From positions 620,001-684,000 of the forward strand of contig NZ_OY764544.1 in the NCBI RefSeq assembly GCF_963668475.1: 64,000 nt of DNA, read 5' to 3'. Source of the stretch: an uncultured Methanospirillum sp. (lineage in GTDB: Archaea > Halobacteriota > Methanomicrobia > Methanomicrobiales > Methanospirillaceae). Shown piece by piece: positions 53,121 through 61,976 of the stretch (the stretch's first letter is position 1; the number at the start of each line of letters is the position of its first letter). A program made the translations under genes and the position numbers. The notes beneath the pieces were generated by a model. The model had not been told where the DNA came from. It did no database searches and was given only the letters and a program-made list of their open reading frames with translations.

Positions 53121-55577
53121 ATGACAGAGGAACAGAAGATGAACCGTTCGGGCCGCCGGGCCCTGTTCACCGGGGCTGGAGTTTCAGTGCCCCAGATGGA
53201 ATCCATTCCGGTATCAGAAGTAACCGAGGTTGTCAGGAAGATTAGTGAAGCCGAGGATTCTGCACCTCTTGAGATACCAGCAGTCTTTGAACCAATTGTC
53301 TCCCGGCTTATCACGCTGGTAAAGGCCATCAACCAGCAGAAGGCAGAGAATGCAGACCTTCAGTCAAGACTGCTGCTTAAGAGTGAACAGATATCCGGCC
53401 TGCAGACCGAGAATATTCAGCTCTCTTCAGAACGTGAGTCATATCTCAATGATCTGATCACCTCCCATACCGAGTTTGACAGGGCACTTGAGATCTTTCA
53501 GTACCACGACGTTCCGATGGTACTCACCGGCTCTGATCGGAGCTTATACGATGCAAACAATGCCTTCTGTACCCTCTTCTCAATAGCCCGCAGCAGTATC
53601 ACCACATCACACCCTCCACTCAGTACCTATTTCCCTGACGATCTGATCATAACAGGACCTGATAACGAAACATACTCAATCGTTACCTTAACTCCTCCCG
53701 TGGTCCCATTCGACCACGAAGCGATATCTCTCGTTATCCTTGTAAAAACAACGAAGCCCCTGGAACCGGCAGTAGCAGAGTTAACAACAGAGGCAGAGAT
53801 AGAGAATACATTCCAGGTACCGGCTGATGAGCAGCAGGATATCCCTGAACCTCTGCCGACTAAAGTGGATGCACCGAGCCCTGCCTTGCTGGCATTTGAA
53901 CACTTCCCGATTCCGGCAGTTGTTGTTGATCAGTACCGCACCATTACAGCCTGCAATCAGGCATTCTGTTCTCTTGTTGGCAGAGGGAAAGAGAACCTAT
54001 ATCTCCGTGATATCGGTAGTTGCGGCATCAGATACCAGGATGCAGAGAATATCGTAGCAGTGCTGAATGCTCCTGCACCAGGCCAGACAGAAGCGCTGAT
54101 AACCCGTCCTGATGGAAGCGAAGAAGAAGTCTTCTTTGGAATTACCCCAGTGGGAGTCTCTGAAGACGAACCCCTTCTTCTGATTGCAGGGGTTCCGATA
54201 ATTGATGATCAGGAACCTGAGCCTGAAGAGACGGAAACTACAGCTCTGCCATCAGCATCCACAATTGATCTGATGCTCAGGATGCTGCTGGACCTGAACC
54301 CTGCGGCAGCAGCACTTCTGGACAAGCATGCACGGGTGATGCATGCAAACGAAGGATTCACCGAGCTGACAGGAATCAGTCCGGCTGATCTTACCGGAAC
54401 AGATGTTCGTGATATCGGTGTGACTGTCCCTGATGCAGTCCTCCTGCAGGACGCAACAGATGTGCAGTTCCTCCCCGATGTCATCAGACTCGAAACCACA
54501 TGGGGAGTCCAGGAGAACTCAGGGATGGTTGTACCGGTCGGAGCATCAGGTACCGGAGTCTCAGTCATCCTAATCCTGCAACCGATCACTCAGTCAGATG
54601 AGAAGACCGGATATTCTCAAACAGAAACCAAGGCACAGCCAGAGAAACCTGCACAACCAGAAGAAGAGAGGTCGGCAGTCCAGGCATCTGATACCAGTTC
54701 TGCAAACTGCCTTTCTGATATCAATGATCTTCCTGTCCCGGTGCTTGAGACAGATATGACCGGGTCGATTGTAAGAGTTAATGAGAGTTTCTGTAAAATT
54801 GCCGGTACCGGGTCAGAATTTTTTACCGGGCAGATGAGGCAGAAAATCATGGTCTTTGAACCTCCGGGTATCGTGCATGCATCATTTCCCTCAGGCGAGT
54901 TCTGGTTCAGGGAGGCAGTCGGGACAAACAACGGGGAAGAAGCAGGTCAGAAGTTCTGGTACCTCGATGTCACCACTGAACACACCAGGATCAATTCGTT
55001 AGAGAAGAAGATCCTGTCCCTTGAGAGTGAACTGAAATTAATAAGAGAAGAGCAGGGAATCAGTACAGTATCAAGTCAGATTGATTCGACCGAGCAGATA
55101 GATATCGTTGAGTTCGAACTGAACGAAGACCGGTATGCAATAGATATCACTATGGTCAGGGAGGTAGTTGAGATTCAGCCAATTACTCCGCTTCCAAGGA
55201 CCCCTCCGTATGTAATAGGGATCATCAATCTGAGAGGAGAAGTGACCCATGTGATTGATCTGGCAATACTGCTCGGGCAACGGTCACGCAGTGACCGGTC
55301 AGGGCAGAAGATCATCATCATTCCGTCGGATGTAACAGGAGGGGAACATGTCGGCATCATCGTGGATAATGTCCAGAGTGTCACCGAGATCATGGGAAGG
55401 CATGTCTCAATGCTTGGTGACGACATCGCAACACAGATTAAGACCCACATCAAAGGGATCATAAAAATAACCCACGATGATGTTCTTGAGAAACGTAGTG
55501 AAGTCAGCCAGGAGACAACGCTCATTATCTGGCTTGACATCCAGAAGATACTGCATGACATTCAGGGATGTTCCTGA
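53121..55577 (+). CDS. Multi-PAS protein with C-terminal CheW domain
   Basis: An 818-residue soluble protein from ATG 53121, preceded by GGGGTGAT seven bases upstream. Residues 65-110 are coiled coil (Q-Q-K-A-E-N-A-D-L-Q-S-R-L-L). Four PAS-like units follow (about 115-220, 255-365, 385-490 and 540-640), some with the N-A-F-C/N-E-S-F pattern. Residues 660-818 are a CheW domain (F-E-L-N-E-D-R-Y-A-I-D-I, I-I-N-L-R-G-E-V-T-H-V-I-D, G-I-I-V-D-N-V). CheW normally couples receptors to CheA; here PAS sensing is built onto it. No CheA or receptor lies in the window. It sits between parA-like and cheR genes. Confidence 0.9.
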   Translation: MTEEQKMNRSGRRALFTGAGVSVPQMESIPVSEVTEVVRKISEAEDSAPLEIPAVFEPIVSRLITLVKAINQQKAENADLQSRLLLKSEQISGLQTENIQLSSERESYLNDLITSHTEFDRALEIFQYHDVPMVLTGSDRSLYDANNAFCTLFSIARSSITTSHPPLSTYFPDDLIITGPDNETYSIVTLTPPVVPFDHEAISLVILVKTTKPLEPAVAELTTEAEIENTFQVPADEQQDIPEPLPTKVDAPSPALLAFEHFPIPAVVVDQYRTITACNQAFCSLVGRGKENLYLRDIGSCGIRYQDAENIVAVLNAPAPGQTEALITRPDGSEEEVFFGITPVGVSEDEPLLLIAGVPIIDDQEPEPEETETTALPSASTIDLMLRMLLDLNPAAAALLDKHARVMHANEGFTELTGISPADLTGTDVRDIGVTVPDAVLLQDATDVQFLPDVIRLETTWGVQENSGMVVPVGASGTGVSVILILQPITQSDEKTGYSQTETKAQPEKPAQPEEERSAVQASDTSSANCLSDINDLPVPVLETDMTGSIVRVNESFCKIAGTGSEFFTGQMRQKIMVFEPPGIVHASFPSGEFWFREAVGTNNGEEAGQKFWYLDVTTEHTRINSLEKKILSLESELKLIREEQGISTVSSQIDSTEQIDIVEFELNEDRYAIDITMVREVVEIQPITPLPRTPPYVIGIINLRGEVTHVIDLAILLGQRSRSDRSGQKIIIIPSDVTGGEHVGIIVDNVQSVTEIMGRHVSMLGDDIATQIKTHIKGIIKITHDDVLEKRSEVSQETTLIIWLDIQKILHDIQGCS

Positions 55578-55615
55578 ATAACTCTTTGATCCACTCATTT
55601 CACTCAGGCACAAAT

Positions 55616-56467
55616 ATGGAAAAAAAACTCCCAACCCCGGTTTTTCCCCAGATATCAGTACCCCAGGTAAGTGAAAAAGGGCTGCCCGAACTGATACAGG
55701 ACGTCCAGAAGCGCCTGAAGATTCAGCTGACAAATTACAAACAGGACTACATCAAACGACGAATGCTCTCGCGTATGAACTCAACGAGATCAAAAGATTT
55801 TGTTGAGTATCACCAGTATCTTCGTACTCACCCTGAAGAAGAAGAGAAACTCAGAAACGCCCTGACCATCAATGTCACCAAGTTCTTCCGTGATCTGGAA
55901 GTCTTCGATCTGGTAAAAAAAGAGATATTTCCGGCAATTCTGAAAGACAAACGAAATATAAAGATCTGGAGTGCCGGATGCTCGTCAGGTGAAGAACCAT
56001 ACACCTATGCCATCATTCTCTATGAACTCGGGAAGACCGGTCCTGCATACAATGGGGCTATTATTGCCACTGACATCGACGAAGAGATGCTCAAGAAGGC
56101 AAAAATCGGGGCATACGAGAAGAATGCCCTGGAAAATATGACCGAAACGCAGATAACGAAACATTTTGACAAGAAGGAGGATGGAAAATTCTACATAAAG
56201 GATCATATCAAGCAGGTGGTCAGGTTCCAGGCCCATGACCTGATGATGTCTGGTCCGGTATCAAGAATGATAGATATGGTCTCATGCAGGAATGTTACCA
56301 TCTACTTCAACGAGCAGCAGAAGAAAGATCTCGTGAAACTCGTGCATGAGAGCCTCGGCAAAGACGGTTTTTATATCATGGGGATGTCAGAGTACATGGC
56401 AAAAGACGTTGAGCACCTCTTCAAACCATACAAGCCGATGCTGAAGGTATTTCAGAAGACTGAATAA
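55616..56467 (+). CDS. cheR: CheR-type protein methyltransferase
   Basis: A 283-residue SAM-dependent methyltransferase. The N-terminal helical CheR domain (Y-K-Q-D-Y-I-K-R-R-M-L-S-R-M near residue 42) precedes the SAM domain with W-S-A-G-C-S-S-G-E-E-P-Y near 121, A-T-D-I-D near 151 and S-C-R-N-V near 224. CheR methylates glutamates of chemoreceptors for adaptation. It has no pentapeptide-binding insertion that I can identify. I start at ATG 55616; an earlier ATG at 55568 overlaps the end of the PAS-CheW gene. With no receptor gene nearby, the substrate may be a distant receptor or the PAS-CheW protein itself. Confidence 0.92.
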   Translation: MEKKLPTPVFPQISVPQVSEKGLPELIQDVQKRLKIQLTNYKQDYIKRRMLSRMNSTRSKDFVEYHQYLRTHPEEEEKLRNALTINVTKFFRDLEVFDLVKKEIFPAILKDKRNIKIWSAGCSSGEEPYTYAIILYELGKTGPAYNGAIIATDIDEEMLKKAKIGAYEKNALENMTETQITKHFDKKEDGKFYIKDHIKQVVRFQAHDLMMSGPVSRMIDMVSCRNVTIYFNEQQKKDLVKLVHESLGKDGFYIMGMSEYMAKDVEHLFKPYKPMLKVFQKTE

Positions 56468-56471
56468 CCAA

Positions 56472-56750
56472 TTAACCCCTTTTCAGCAGACTGCGTTTCT
56501 TCGGGAGCGGATCCAGACCCGACAATTCTCTGTTTCTGTCCTCTTTTTCTTCATGGGCCTTGATCTCACCATACATCATATAAAAGTTGAAAATAACCCC
56601 GATGAGGATCAACAGGCTACCTATCCACAGCGCTATTCCTTTCGGACGGATCGCCTCGATCATCCACATCAGTACCAGGATTATTAACAGGCCAATGACG
56701 TAAAAGGGCCCCCATAACCTGAGGTTCAGAAATTTCATCAGGTACTCCAC
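56472..56750 (-). CDS. Small membrane protein, two helices
   Basis: A 92-residue protein with two hydrophobic segments (about 14-32 and 38-60), with R-P-K-G-I-A-L-W between them, and a charged cytoplasmic tail (E-E-K-E-D-R-N-R ... K-K-R-S-L-L-K-R-G). No family is recognised. Either ATG 56750 or ATG 56738 could be the start. It is convergent with cheR, only four bases after its stop, and is read toward it, so it is unlikely to belong to the chemotaxis-like operon. Confidence 0.7.
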   Translation of the reverse strand: MEYLMKFLNLRLWGPFYVIGLLIILVLMWMIEAIRPKGIALWIGSLLILIGVIFNFYMMYGEIKAHEEKEDRNRELSGLDPLPKKRSLLKRG

Positions 56751-56848
56751 ATTGTGCTTGACATCTTATTAAATACTCTGATAAAAAAATGTCAGATAAA
56801 TCCTGGCCATGAGTAAGTAGATATTTTTTCACGTTCTCACTTGTAGGT

Positions 56849-58084
56849 ATGGAACGGGGAGAAAAGTATAGAAGAACAGGAGTACTACTTCTTGCAGTCT
56901 CCATTGTAATTATGTATACAATGATCTGCGGTTGTGTCGAGGTCACCCCTCCGGCTGGAGAGAAAAACGCTTCAGCGTACGGATCTGCAGGATCTTCAGG
57001 AAGTCTTACAACAGGCCTTGAAAATAGAACACCTACCCCGTTGCCTTCCGCTTCAGGAAGTCCTGCGGGGCAGGGATCAACACAGGTATCCGGACAACCA
57101 GAAACAGGCTCGAATACAAGTCAACTGACTCCACCTGAAGCTCCTGTGGTAAAGGTTACCCCGCGAAGCCTTCAGGGTCTTCCAACCCCTACCGAGGCAC
57201 AGTCCTACTCTGCACTTAATAACCGGTCAGCCATCGGACCGAATACTGAATTTGTCACAATATACGATATCAATTACTCCTTCTCAAATGATGCAGTTGC
57301 ATACACCTACACAGTTGAGAATCCTCCCCTGTATGTGGATCTTAAGTTTGCTCCGATAAATGAAACCCACGTCATCTCATACGATAAACGAACAGGAGAC
57401 AAAGAGGGGCAGATAGATCTCACGGTAAACCGTCCTCCAAGGGATGCCTGGTTTGAGATGAGGGTCTATAATCTCCGGGATGGATCTGAAGTACTGGCTG
57501 AAGGGTTTGGAAAGACGTACAGTCAGTCAAATAAGACAGTTGTGCTGAGATCAAGTGGATCATACCAGTTTGATCTCCTCGGAAACGATGTGAATGCCAC
57601 CGTAGTCCTGAAGGTACCGGTCAGTTCTGCCGCACTTGATCAGTTCCAGAATGTAACTAGTCTGATAGACACAAAAAAACAGGAAGCAGGACTCATACCT
57701 GCAATATACCTTACCTCATCAGATCTTCCCACTGACTGGAAGGTGTCAGGTGATGTCACACACACTGCATCCCAGTATCAGTCGATCTTTGTGAACCCGT
57801 CATCTGGATATAAACTTGAACAGACCATCAAAAAATTTGACTCAACAGACAAGGCCATGGCATCACTTGCTGATCTAAAGAGTACAGCATCTTCAGATAA
57901 TCCGGCTGCTACACTTATCGGCCATGGAGGGTTCCAGTTTGAAACAGTCCGGAAAACTGAAGTCGCATTTGTGCAGGGGCTCTACCAGGTTGAACTGACA
58001 AGTTACTCGGTACCGGCCGTCTCACTTACAGATCTTCAGCGATACGGGGTCATAATCGTATCACGGATAAATACTTCTGGATAA
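56849..58084 (+). CDS. Exported lipoprotein of unknown function
   Basis: A 411-residue protein with a basic N-terminus, a hydrophobic segment and a lipobox M-I-C-G-C (Cys near residue 29), then a Ser/Thr/Pro/Gly linker up to about 95 (N-R-T-P-T-P-L-P-S-A-S-G). Two compact regions follow: a beta-rich part (about 125-275, with D-I-N-Y-S-F-S-N-D-A-V-A-Y-T-Y and A-W-F-E-M-R-V-Y-N-L-R-D-G) and a second domain (about 285-411, I-Y-L-T-S-S-D-L-P-T-D-W-K-V-S). It is probably anchored on the outer face of the cytoplasmic membrane. I recognise no enzyme or binding motif. Confidence 0.75.
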   Translation: MERGEKYRRTGVLLLAVSIVIMYTMICGCVEVTPPAGEKNASAYGSAGSSGSLTTGLENRTPTPLPSASGSPAGQGSTQVSGQPETGSNTSQLTPPEAPVVKVTPRSLQGLPTPTEAQSYSALNNRSAIGPNTEFVTIYDINYSFSNDAVAYTYTVENPPLYVDLKFAPINETHVISYDKRTGDKEGQIDLTVNRPPRDAWFEMRVYNLRDGSEVLAEGFGKTYSQSNKTVVLRSSGSYQFDLLGNDVNATVVLKVPVSSAALDQFQNVTSLIDTKKQEAGLIPAIYLTSSDLPTDWKVSGDVTHTASQYQSIFVNPSSGYKLEQTIKKFDSTDKAMASLADLKSTASSDNPAATLIGHGGFQFETVRKTEVAFVQGLYQVELTSYSVPAVSLTDLQRYGVIIVSRINTSG

Positions 58085-58100
58085 TCTAAGTCTCCTCTTT

Positions 58101-58700
58101 TTATTTCAGGAGTGAACTGAACTCCTGCAGATCATTGATGTTAGTGAAGGTCTTCAGTTCAGGATCGATCATTCTGATCTCAGAGACAGGAACAATCTGC
58201 CTTGAGAGGTGGTCGGTAATATCCCTGATCTTCCTGGCAGTATGATGCGAAAAGAACCAGACCAGTGCCTCTCTCCTGTAGACGGCATGAAGAGGTTCGA
58301 GGTGCCCGCTCTCCCATTCAGGGATGGCTACATCGGCATCCCCAATGCGGACAAAGAGATCTTCTATCACCGCAGCCGAAATAACCGGCATGTCACAGGC
58401 GACAACGATGATCAGCTCACCTCTGGCATGGGAAAGGCTACTCCTTATCCCCTCCACCGGCCCTGTTCCCTTTTCGGTGTCAATAACACAGGGATATGGA
58501 TATGAAGCGGTAACCTCCCGGGCCTGTTCTTCATCACGACAACTCAGGATGATCTCATCGGTGACAGAGTTCAGGACACGGATCTGCCTGTGTAAAAAAG
58601 TCTCTCCTTCATACTCAAAGAGATACTTAGCCCTTCCTCCGGCACGGGTTGCCATGCCACCAAGCAGGATGAGACCAGTTCGTGCTACTGAACTATTCAC
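58101..58700 (-). CDS. mobA: Molybdenum cofactor guanylyltransferase, MobA family
   Basis: A 199-residue nucleotidyltransferase. The signature L-L-G-G-M-A-T-R-A-G-G-R-A-K-Y is near the N-terminus with the catalytic lysine, followed by G-T-G-P-V-E-G near residue 84 and V-A-C-D-M-P near 107. MobA adds GMP to molybdopterin or tungstopterin to form the bis-MGD-type cofactor needed by formate and formylmethanofuran dehydrogenases of methanogens. It overlaps the ogt gene by four bases (ATGA), as the last gene of a helicase-ogt-mobA string. Other small NTP transferases are possible but the motif set fits MobA. Confidence 0.85.
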   Translation of the reverse strand: MNSSVARTGLILLGGMATRAGGRAKYLFEYEGETFLHRQIRVLNSVTDEIILSCRDEEQAREVTASYPYPCVIDTEKGTGPVEGIRSSLSHARGELIIVVACDMPVISAAVIEDLFVRIGDADVAIPEWESGHLEPLHAVYRREALVWFFSHHTARKIRDITDHLSRQIVPVSEIRMIDPELKTFTNINDLQEFSSLLK

Positions 58701-59173
58701 TCATGCTCCTGTATACCGGGACCCTGCCGTGCAAGCCTCTTGATCGTTGCACCTTCAATCCGAAGTAGTTCCTCCTTAATCCAGATATCAGGAGTAAAAC
58801 CACCAAGCCCTTGTGAGGCTACCACGCGATGGCAGGGGACAAGAAGCGGGGTTATGTTTCTGCTCATGGCAAGCCCTACAGCACGGGGACTGGTATCTGC
58901 CTGCCGTGCAATCTCTCCATACGTCTGCACCGATCCATACGGGATAGCCTGCACCGCTTTGTAGATGCAACCATATGTACCAGGCTGGTCAGGCAGAAGA
59001 GAGACAAGAGGTTCAAAAGTTGTTGCTTTTCCTGCGAGATACCGGGTGATGACCTTAGGGACCGGGCCAGGAATACCTGTACGCTGAAACCGGATCCTGT
59101 GTACAATCTCGCCATCCCACGAGACATTGACGTACCAGAGCCCTAACCGGCACGAGCCCTCGCTCACTTCCAC
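58697..59173 (-). CDS. ogt: Methylated-DNA-[protein]-cysteine methyltransferase
   Basis: A 158-residue suicide repair protein that moves the alkyl group from O6-alkylguanine to its own cysteine. The C-terminal domain has I-P-Y-G-S-V-Q-T-Y-G-E-I-A near residue 76, R-A-V-G-L-A-M-S-R-N near 94, and the acceptor motif P-C-H-R-V near 113, followed by F-T-P-D-I-W-I-K-E-E-L-L. The N-terminal domain is short. It lies between an XPD/DinG-like helicase (10-base overlap) and mobA, so it may be translated from the helicase transcript. Confidence 0.95.
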   Translation of the reverse strand: MEVSEGSCRLGLWYVNVSWDGEIVHRIRFQRTGIPGPVPKVITRYLAGKATTFEPLVSLLPDQPGTYGCIYKAVQAIPYGSVQTYGEIARQADTSPRAVGLAMSRNITPLLVPCHRVVASQGLGGFTPDIWIKEELLRIEGATIKRLARQGPGIQEHE

Positions 59174-61182
59174 CCCCTGATCTGTTTTGAGAACTCTTCA
59201 CATGAGCAGGGGACGAGTTCTTCCTGGATCCATCCAGGCAGACGGGTACGGATCTGATCCTCCAGAAACCGTTTCTCTCCAAACACAAGCACACCCCGGT
59301 CTTCAGGAGTCCGGAGTACCCTCCCGAGAGCTTGTTGTACTTTGTTGAGAGCAGGTAATGTATAAGCGAGAAATTTTCCTTCTTCCCCATATCGCTGCGT
59401 GTAATAATCCATGATCATCTGCCTGACCCGGTTCCAGGGTGCAAGAGGAAGACCAATCACCATGGCGCCCGTAAGCATATCACCACGATAGTCCAGACCT
59501 TCAGAAAACTTGCCACCGCAGACTGCAAACAGAATACCAGAGCGTCCCGTTCTGGGAAGATTCATGAATCGTGACAGGAGTTGTCCGGCTTCAGAACTCT
59601 CTTTCGGTTCAATAAAAACTTCTTTACTGATATGAACCTCAACCTCCCTGACGATGGACTCCAGAACCTGGTATGACGGGAAATAGACGGCAAGGTTTCC
59701 TGGACTTGATGCAAATGTTAGAATATATTTGATAAGCCTCTGTGAATGTTCCTTGTTCTGCCTCATTGAAAAGGCAGACGTGATATCATTAGCACCAAGG
59801 ATGAGACGGTTTTTCTTTGGGAACGAGTTGGGCAACTGAAATCTTTGGACAGGAACGTTATCTGTCAGGGTCCGGAAATAGAGTTGCTGGTAACTGGACA
59901 AAGGGGTAAGGGTGCCGGAGATGAGGATCATACATGAATGCTCTTTCGCAAGTGCAGATAGGGCGGGAGCAGGATCAATATTCTGAGCTTTGAGTATGAT
60001 CTTTCCCTGTTCTTTCTGGTACACTGTAAGGTATGACGGGTTGCGAAGCGAGAGAGTGAGACGGGAGAGAAACATAGTAAGCCGCTCAATGCCTGTCGCC
60101 TTGTAATCACCCTTCTTGGTACTCGCCTCTTTCACGACATCAGATACCTCCATCAACTGATCCACGACCTCTTCTAAGCTGTTGTAAAAGGACTCCCTCA
60201 GGACCATTCTGGAAAATATGGCAGGGTCAAACCAGTCTTCAGCCTCCATCGAACGTTTGAGTCCGTCGATAAACCGGTTCACCTGTGGAATCAGGTGCCG
60301 AATTGCCTCAAGGTTTTTCATCTCCTTCTTCAGGGTGCCGATCTCCCGTTCAGCAGCCTCCAGCGCCTGCTGATCAACTGACACTGAGAGGATATCCTGC
60401 ATCACGTCACCACAGTTGTGAGCCTCATCAATGAGGAGCATGATTTCAGCGGGCTCACGCTGAAGGTTCAGGTAGAGTTGTTCCCTGATCTGGTCATCAA
60501 AGAGATGATGATAGTTGAGTACCAGGAGATCAACATGCTGCGATGCCTGCACCATCACCTCATACGGGCAGAGACCTTCGCAGAGATCTCCGATGCATCC
60601 GGGCTCAACTCCTTTCGATGAGATGATCTCAGCTTTGCGACGACACGATTCAGACGGGATTATCTTTATGTTTCCACTCTTTTCAGAGTAGACTGCAGTC
60701 TTACTCCTGATGAAAAACGGACATAGAAGGGGATGGTCAGGATCGTTCTTCTTGATCTGCTGAAGAATATAGGGATCTTTTGATGGATCCATTGCGCCCC
60801 GGTCTGCCCGTTCTTTGATGAGCGAGGTTGAGAATGCTTTGACAGCCTCGCATTTCCGGTATATATCACCGACCCCGCCAAGAGGACAGAGCGACCCTTT
60901 CCCAACAAGGTATGAATATTTTAGTCCGGGCTGTTTTCTGCGAATCAGATCCAGTTCCCTGATATAGGTTGTCATCTGCGAGATGGTCCGCACGGCAACG
61001 ACGACCAGCCGATCTCCCCTCTCTGCAAGGAGGGAAGAAACAACGCTTGACTTACCTGAACCGGTTGGTGCATCAATCAGGAGAACTCCTCCGGAGCGGG
61101 CACAGGCTGCTGCTTCATTCAGCATATCTTCCTGTCCCGGTCGGTATGCCGGGTACGGAAACCACCGGTCAAGCTGGGTCAT
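59164..61182 (-). CDS. XPD/DinG-type iron-sulfur DNA helicase
   Basis: A 672-residue superfamily 2 helicase from ATG 61182 (M-T-Q-L-D-R-W-F-P-Y-P); the frame extends to 61269 but that region is less typical. Motifs are Walker A I-D-A-P-T-G-S-G-K-S near residue 44, D-E-A-H box L-L-I-D-E-A-H-N near 253, and motif VI region Q-A-L-G-R-V-L-R-T near 626. Cysteines between motifs Ia and II (C-P-L near 105, C-E-A-V near 117, C-P-F near 153, C-I-G-D-L-C-E-G-L-C-P-Y near 210) fit the [4Fe-4S] cluster domain. Such helicases unwind 5' to 3' during excision repair or R-loop removal. It starts a string with ogt and mobA. Confidence 0.9.
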   Translation of the reverse strand: MTQLDRWFPYPAYRPGQEDMLNEAAACARSGGVLLIDAPTGSGKSSVVSSLLAERGDRLVVVAVRTISQMTTYIRELDLIRRKQPGLKYSYLVGKGSLCPLGGVGDIYRKCEAVKAFSTSLIKERADRGAMDPSKDPYILQQIKKNDPDHPLLCPFFIRSKTAVYSEKSGNIKIIPSESCRRKAEIISSKGVEPGCIGDLCEGLCPYEVMVQASQHVDLLVLNYHHLFDDQIREQLYLNLQREPAEIMLLIDEAHNCGDVMQDILSVSVDQQALEAAEREIGTLKKEMKNLEAIRHLIPQVNRFIDGLKRSMEAEDWFDPAIFSRMVLRESFYNSLEEVVDQLMEVSDVVKEASTKKGDYKATGIERLTMFLSRLTLSLRNPSYLTVYQKEQGKIILKAQNIDPAPALSALAKEHSCMILISGTLTPLSSYQQLYFRTLTDNVPVQRFQLPNSFPKKNRLILGANDITSAFSMRQNKEHSQRLIKYILTFASSPGNLAVYFPSYQVLESIVREVEVHISKEVFIEPKESSEAGQLLSRFMNLPRTGRSGILFAVCGGKFSEGLDYRGDMLTGAMVIGLPLAPWNRVRQMIMDYYTQRYGEEGKFLAYTLPALNKVQQALGRVLRTPEDRGVLVFGEKRFLEDQIRTRLPGWIQEELVPCSCEEFSKQIRGWK

Positions 61183-61275
61183 GCCATACCTGTTGATCTT
61201 TCTTCCTCTTATCTCTGTAAGAAAAGGATCCGGGTACTGCAGGAGTAATGGCGGAAGAGATGAATACAAAAAAAG

Positions 61276-61680
61276 TTACAGGCCGTTTTCTTTAAAAACG
61301 GCTGTGTACTGCTTGTCTGTTCCCTTGATATGTTTTGTAACCCAGTCACGTAAAAAGGTCATGATCTCAAGGGAGAGTCCGAGTTTTCCGGCCTCGAACT
61401 CCTTCTGAAACTTATCAACCTCCTGAACGAAACCTTCATGCTCTTTCTTGTGAGCCAGGTAATTAGTGTACTTAAACTGCTGCATGTACTTCTCCTCTGT
61501 CTGGAAGTGGTAGACGGTATATGCGGCCAGTTCGTCGATGATCTGTGATACGACCTGCTTTCCCTGTTTTGCAAGCATTGCTTCATGAAGTTTATTGATA
61601 AGGTCGATGAGACGCTGATGCTGCTGATCGATCTCAGCAACCTGCACACTCAGATCATCAGACCATTTCATGATAGACAT
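61276..61680 (-). CDS. Bacteriohemerythrin-type oxygen-binding protein
   Basis: A 134-residue four-helix protein with all di-iron ligands of hemerythrin: H in D-Q-Q-H-Q-R near residue 22, H and E in V-Y-H-F-Q-T-E-E near 58-62, H-x3-H in H-K-K-E-H near 77-81, and H/D in K-H-I-K-G-T-D near 117-122. Hemerythrins bind O2 reversibly; in an anaerobe they may store, deliver or sense oxygen. The start is at ATG 61680 or 61671; the open frame to 61728 adds non-family residues. It is read in the same direction as the helicase, seven bases beyond its longest frame. Confidence 0.93.
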   Translation of the reverse strand: MSIMKWSDDLSVQVAEIDQQHQRLIDLINKLHEAMLAKQGKQVVSQIIDELAAYTVYHFQTEEKYMQQFKYTNYLAHKKEHEGFVQEVDKFQKEFEAGKLGLSLEIMTFLRDWVTKHIKGTDKQYTAVFKENGL

Positions 61681-61976
61681 ATGTGGAGGTGGAACGTCTA
61701 TGCGGATAAGAGCATCTGTTCTGAACAAATATTCAAGAAGAATAACCGAACAGTTCGTAAAAATATTAATACAGAAGATTCAATCATCAACCGGAAGAGA
61801 AGCGACACCTCGCCAACATGACGATGATCGCGGTAGCATGATCAACCTGGTGGTGACATGATACGGAGGTTCATGTGAGAGATTTCCATGAATCTGTCCG
61901 CCATACCCACAGATCCCCACTCTGTTCCATCAGGTTCATGCCATCCCGGAACCTAAAGGTACGATATCCTGATCAC
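61681..61976. other. Divergent intergenic region
   Basis: About 296 bases between hemerythrin and the beta-helix gene, A/T rich at 61740-61800 where promoters may lie. A 63-codon frame on the plus strand overlaps the hemerythrin start and has no ribosome binding site; I see no other gene. Confidence 0.5.

Noticed and set aside
61670..61861. 63-codon open frame on the plus strand
   Set aside because: Antisense to the hemerythrin start, no ribosome binding site, composition not protein-like.
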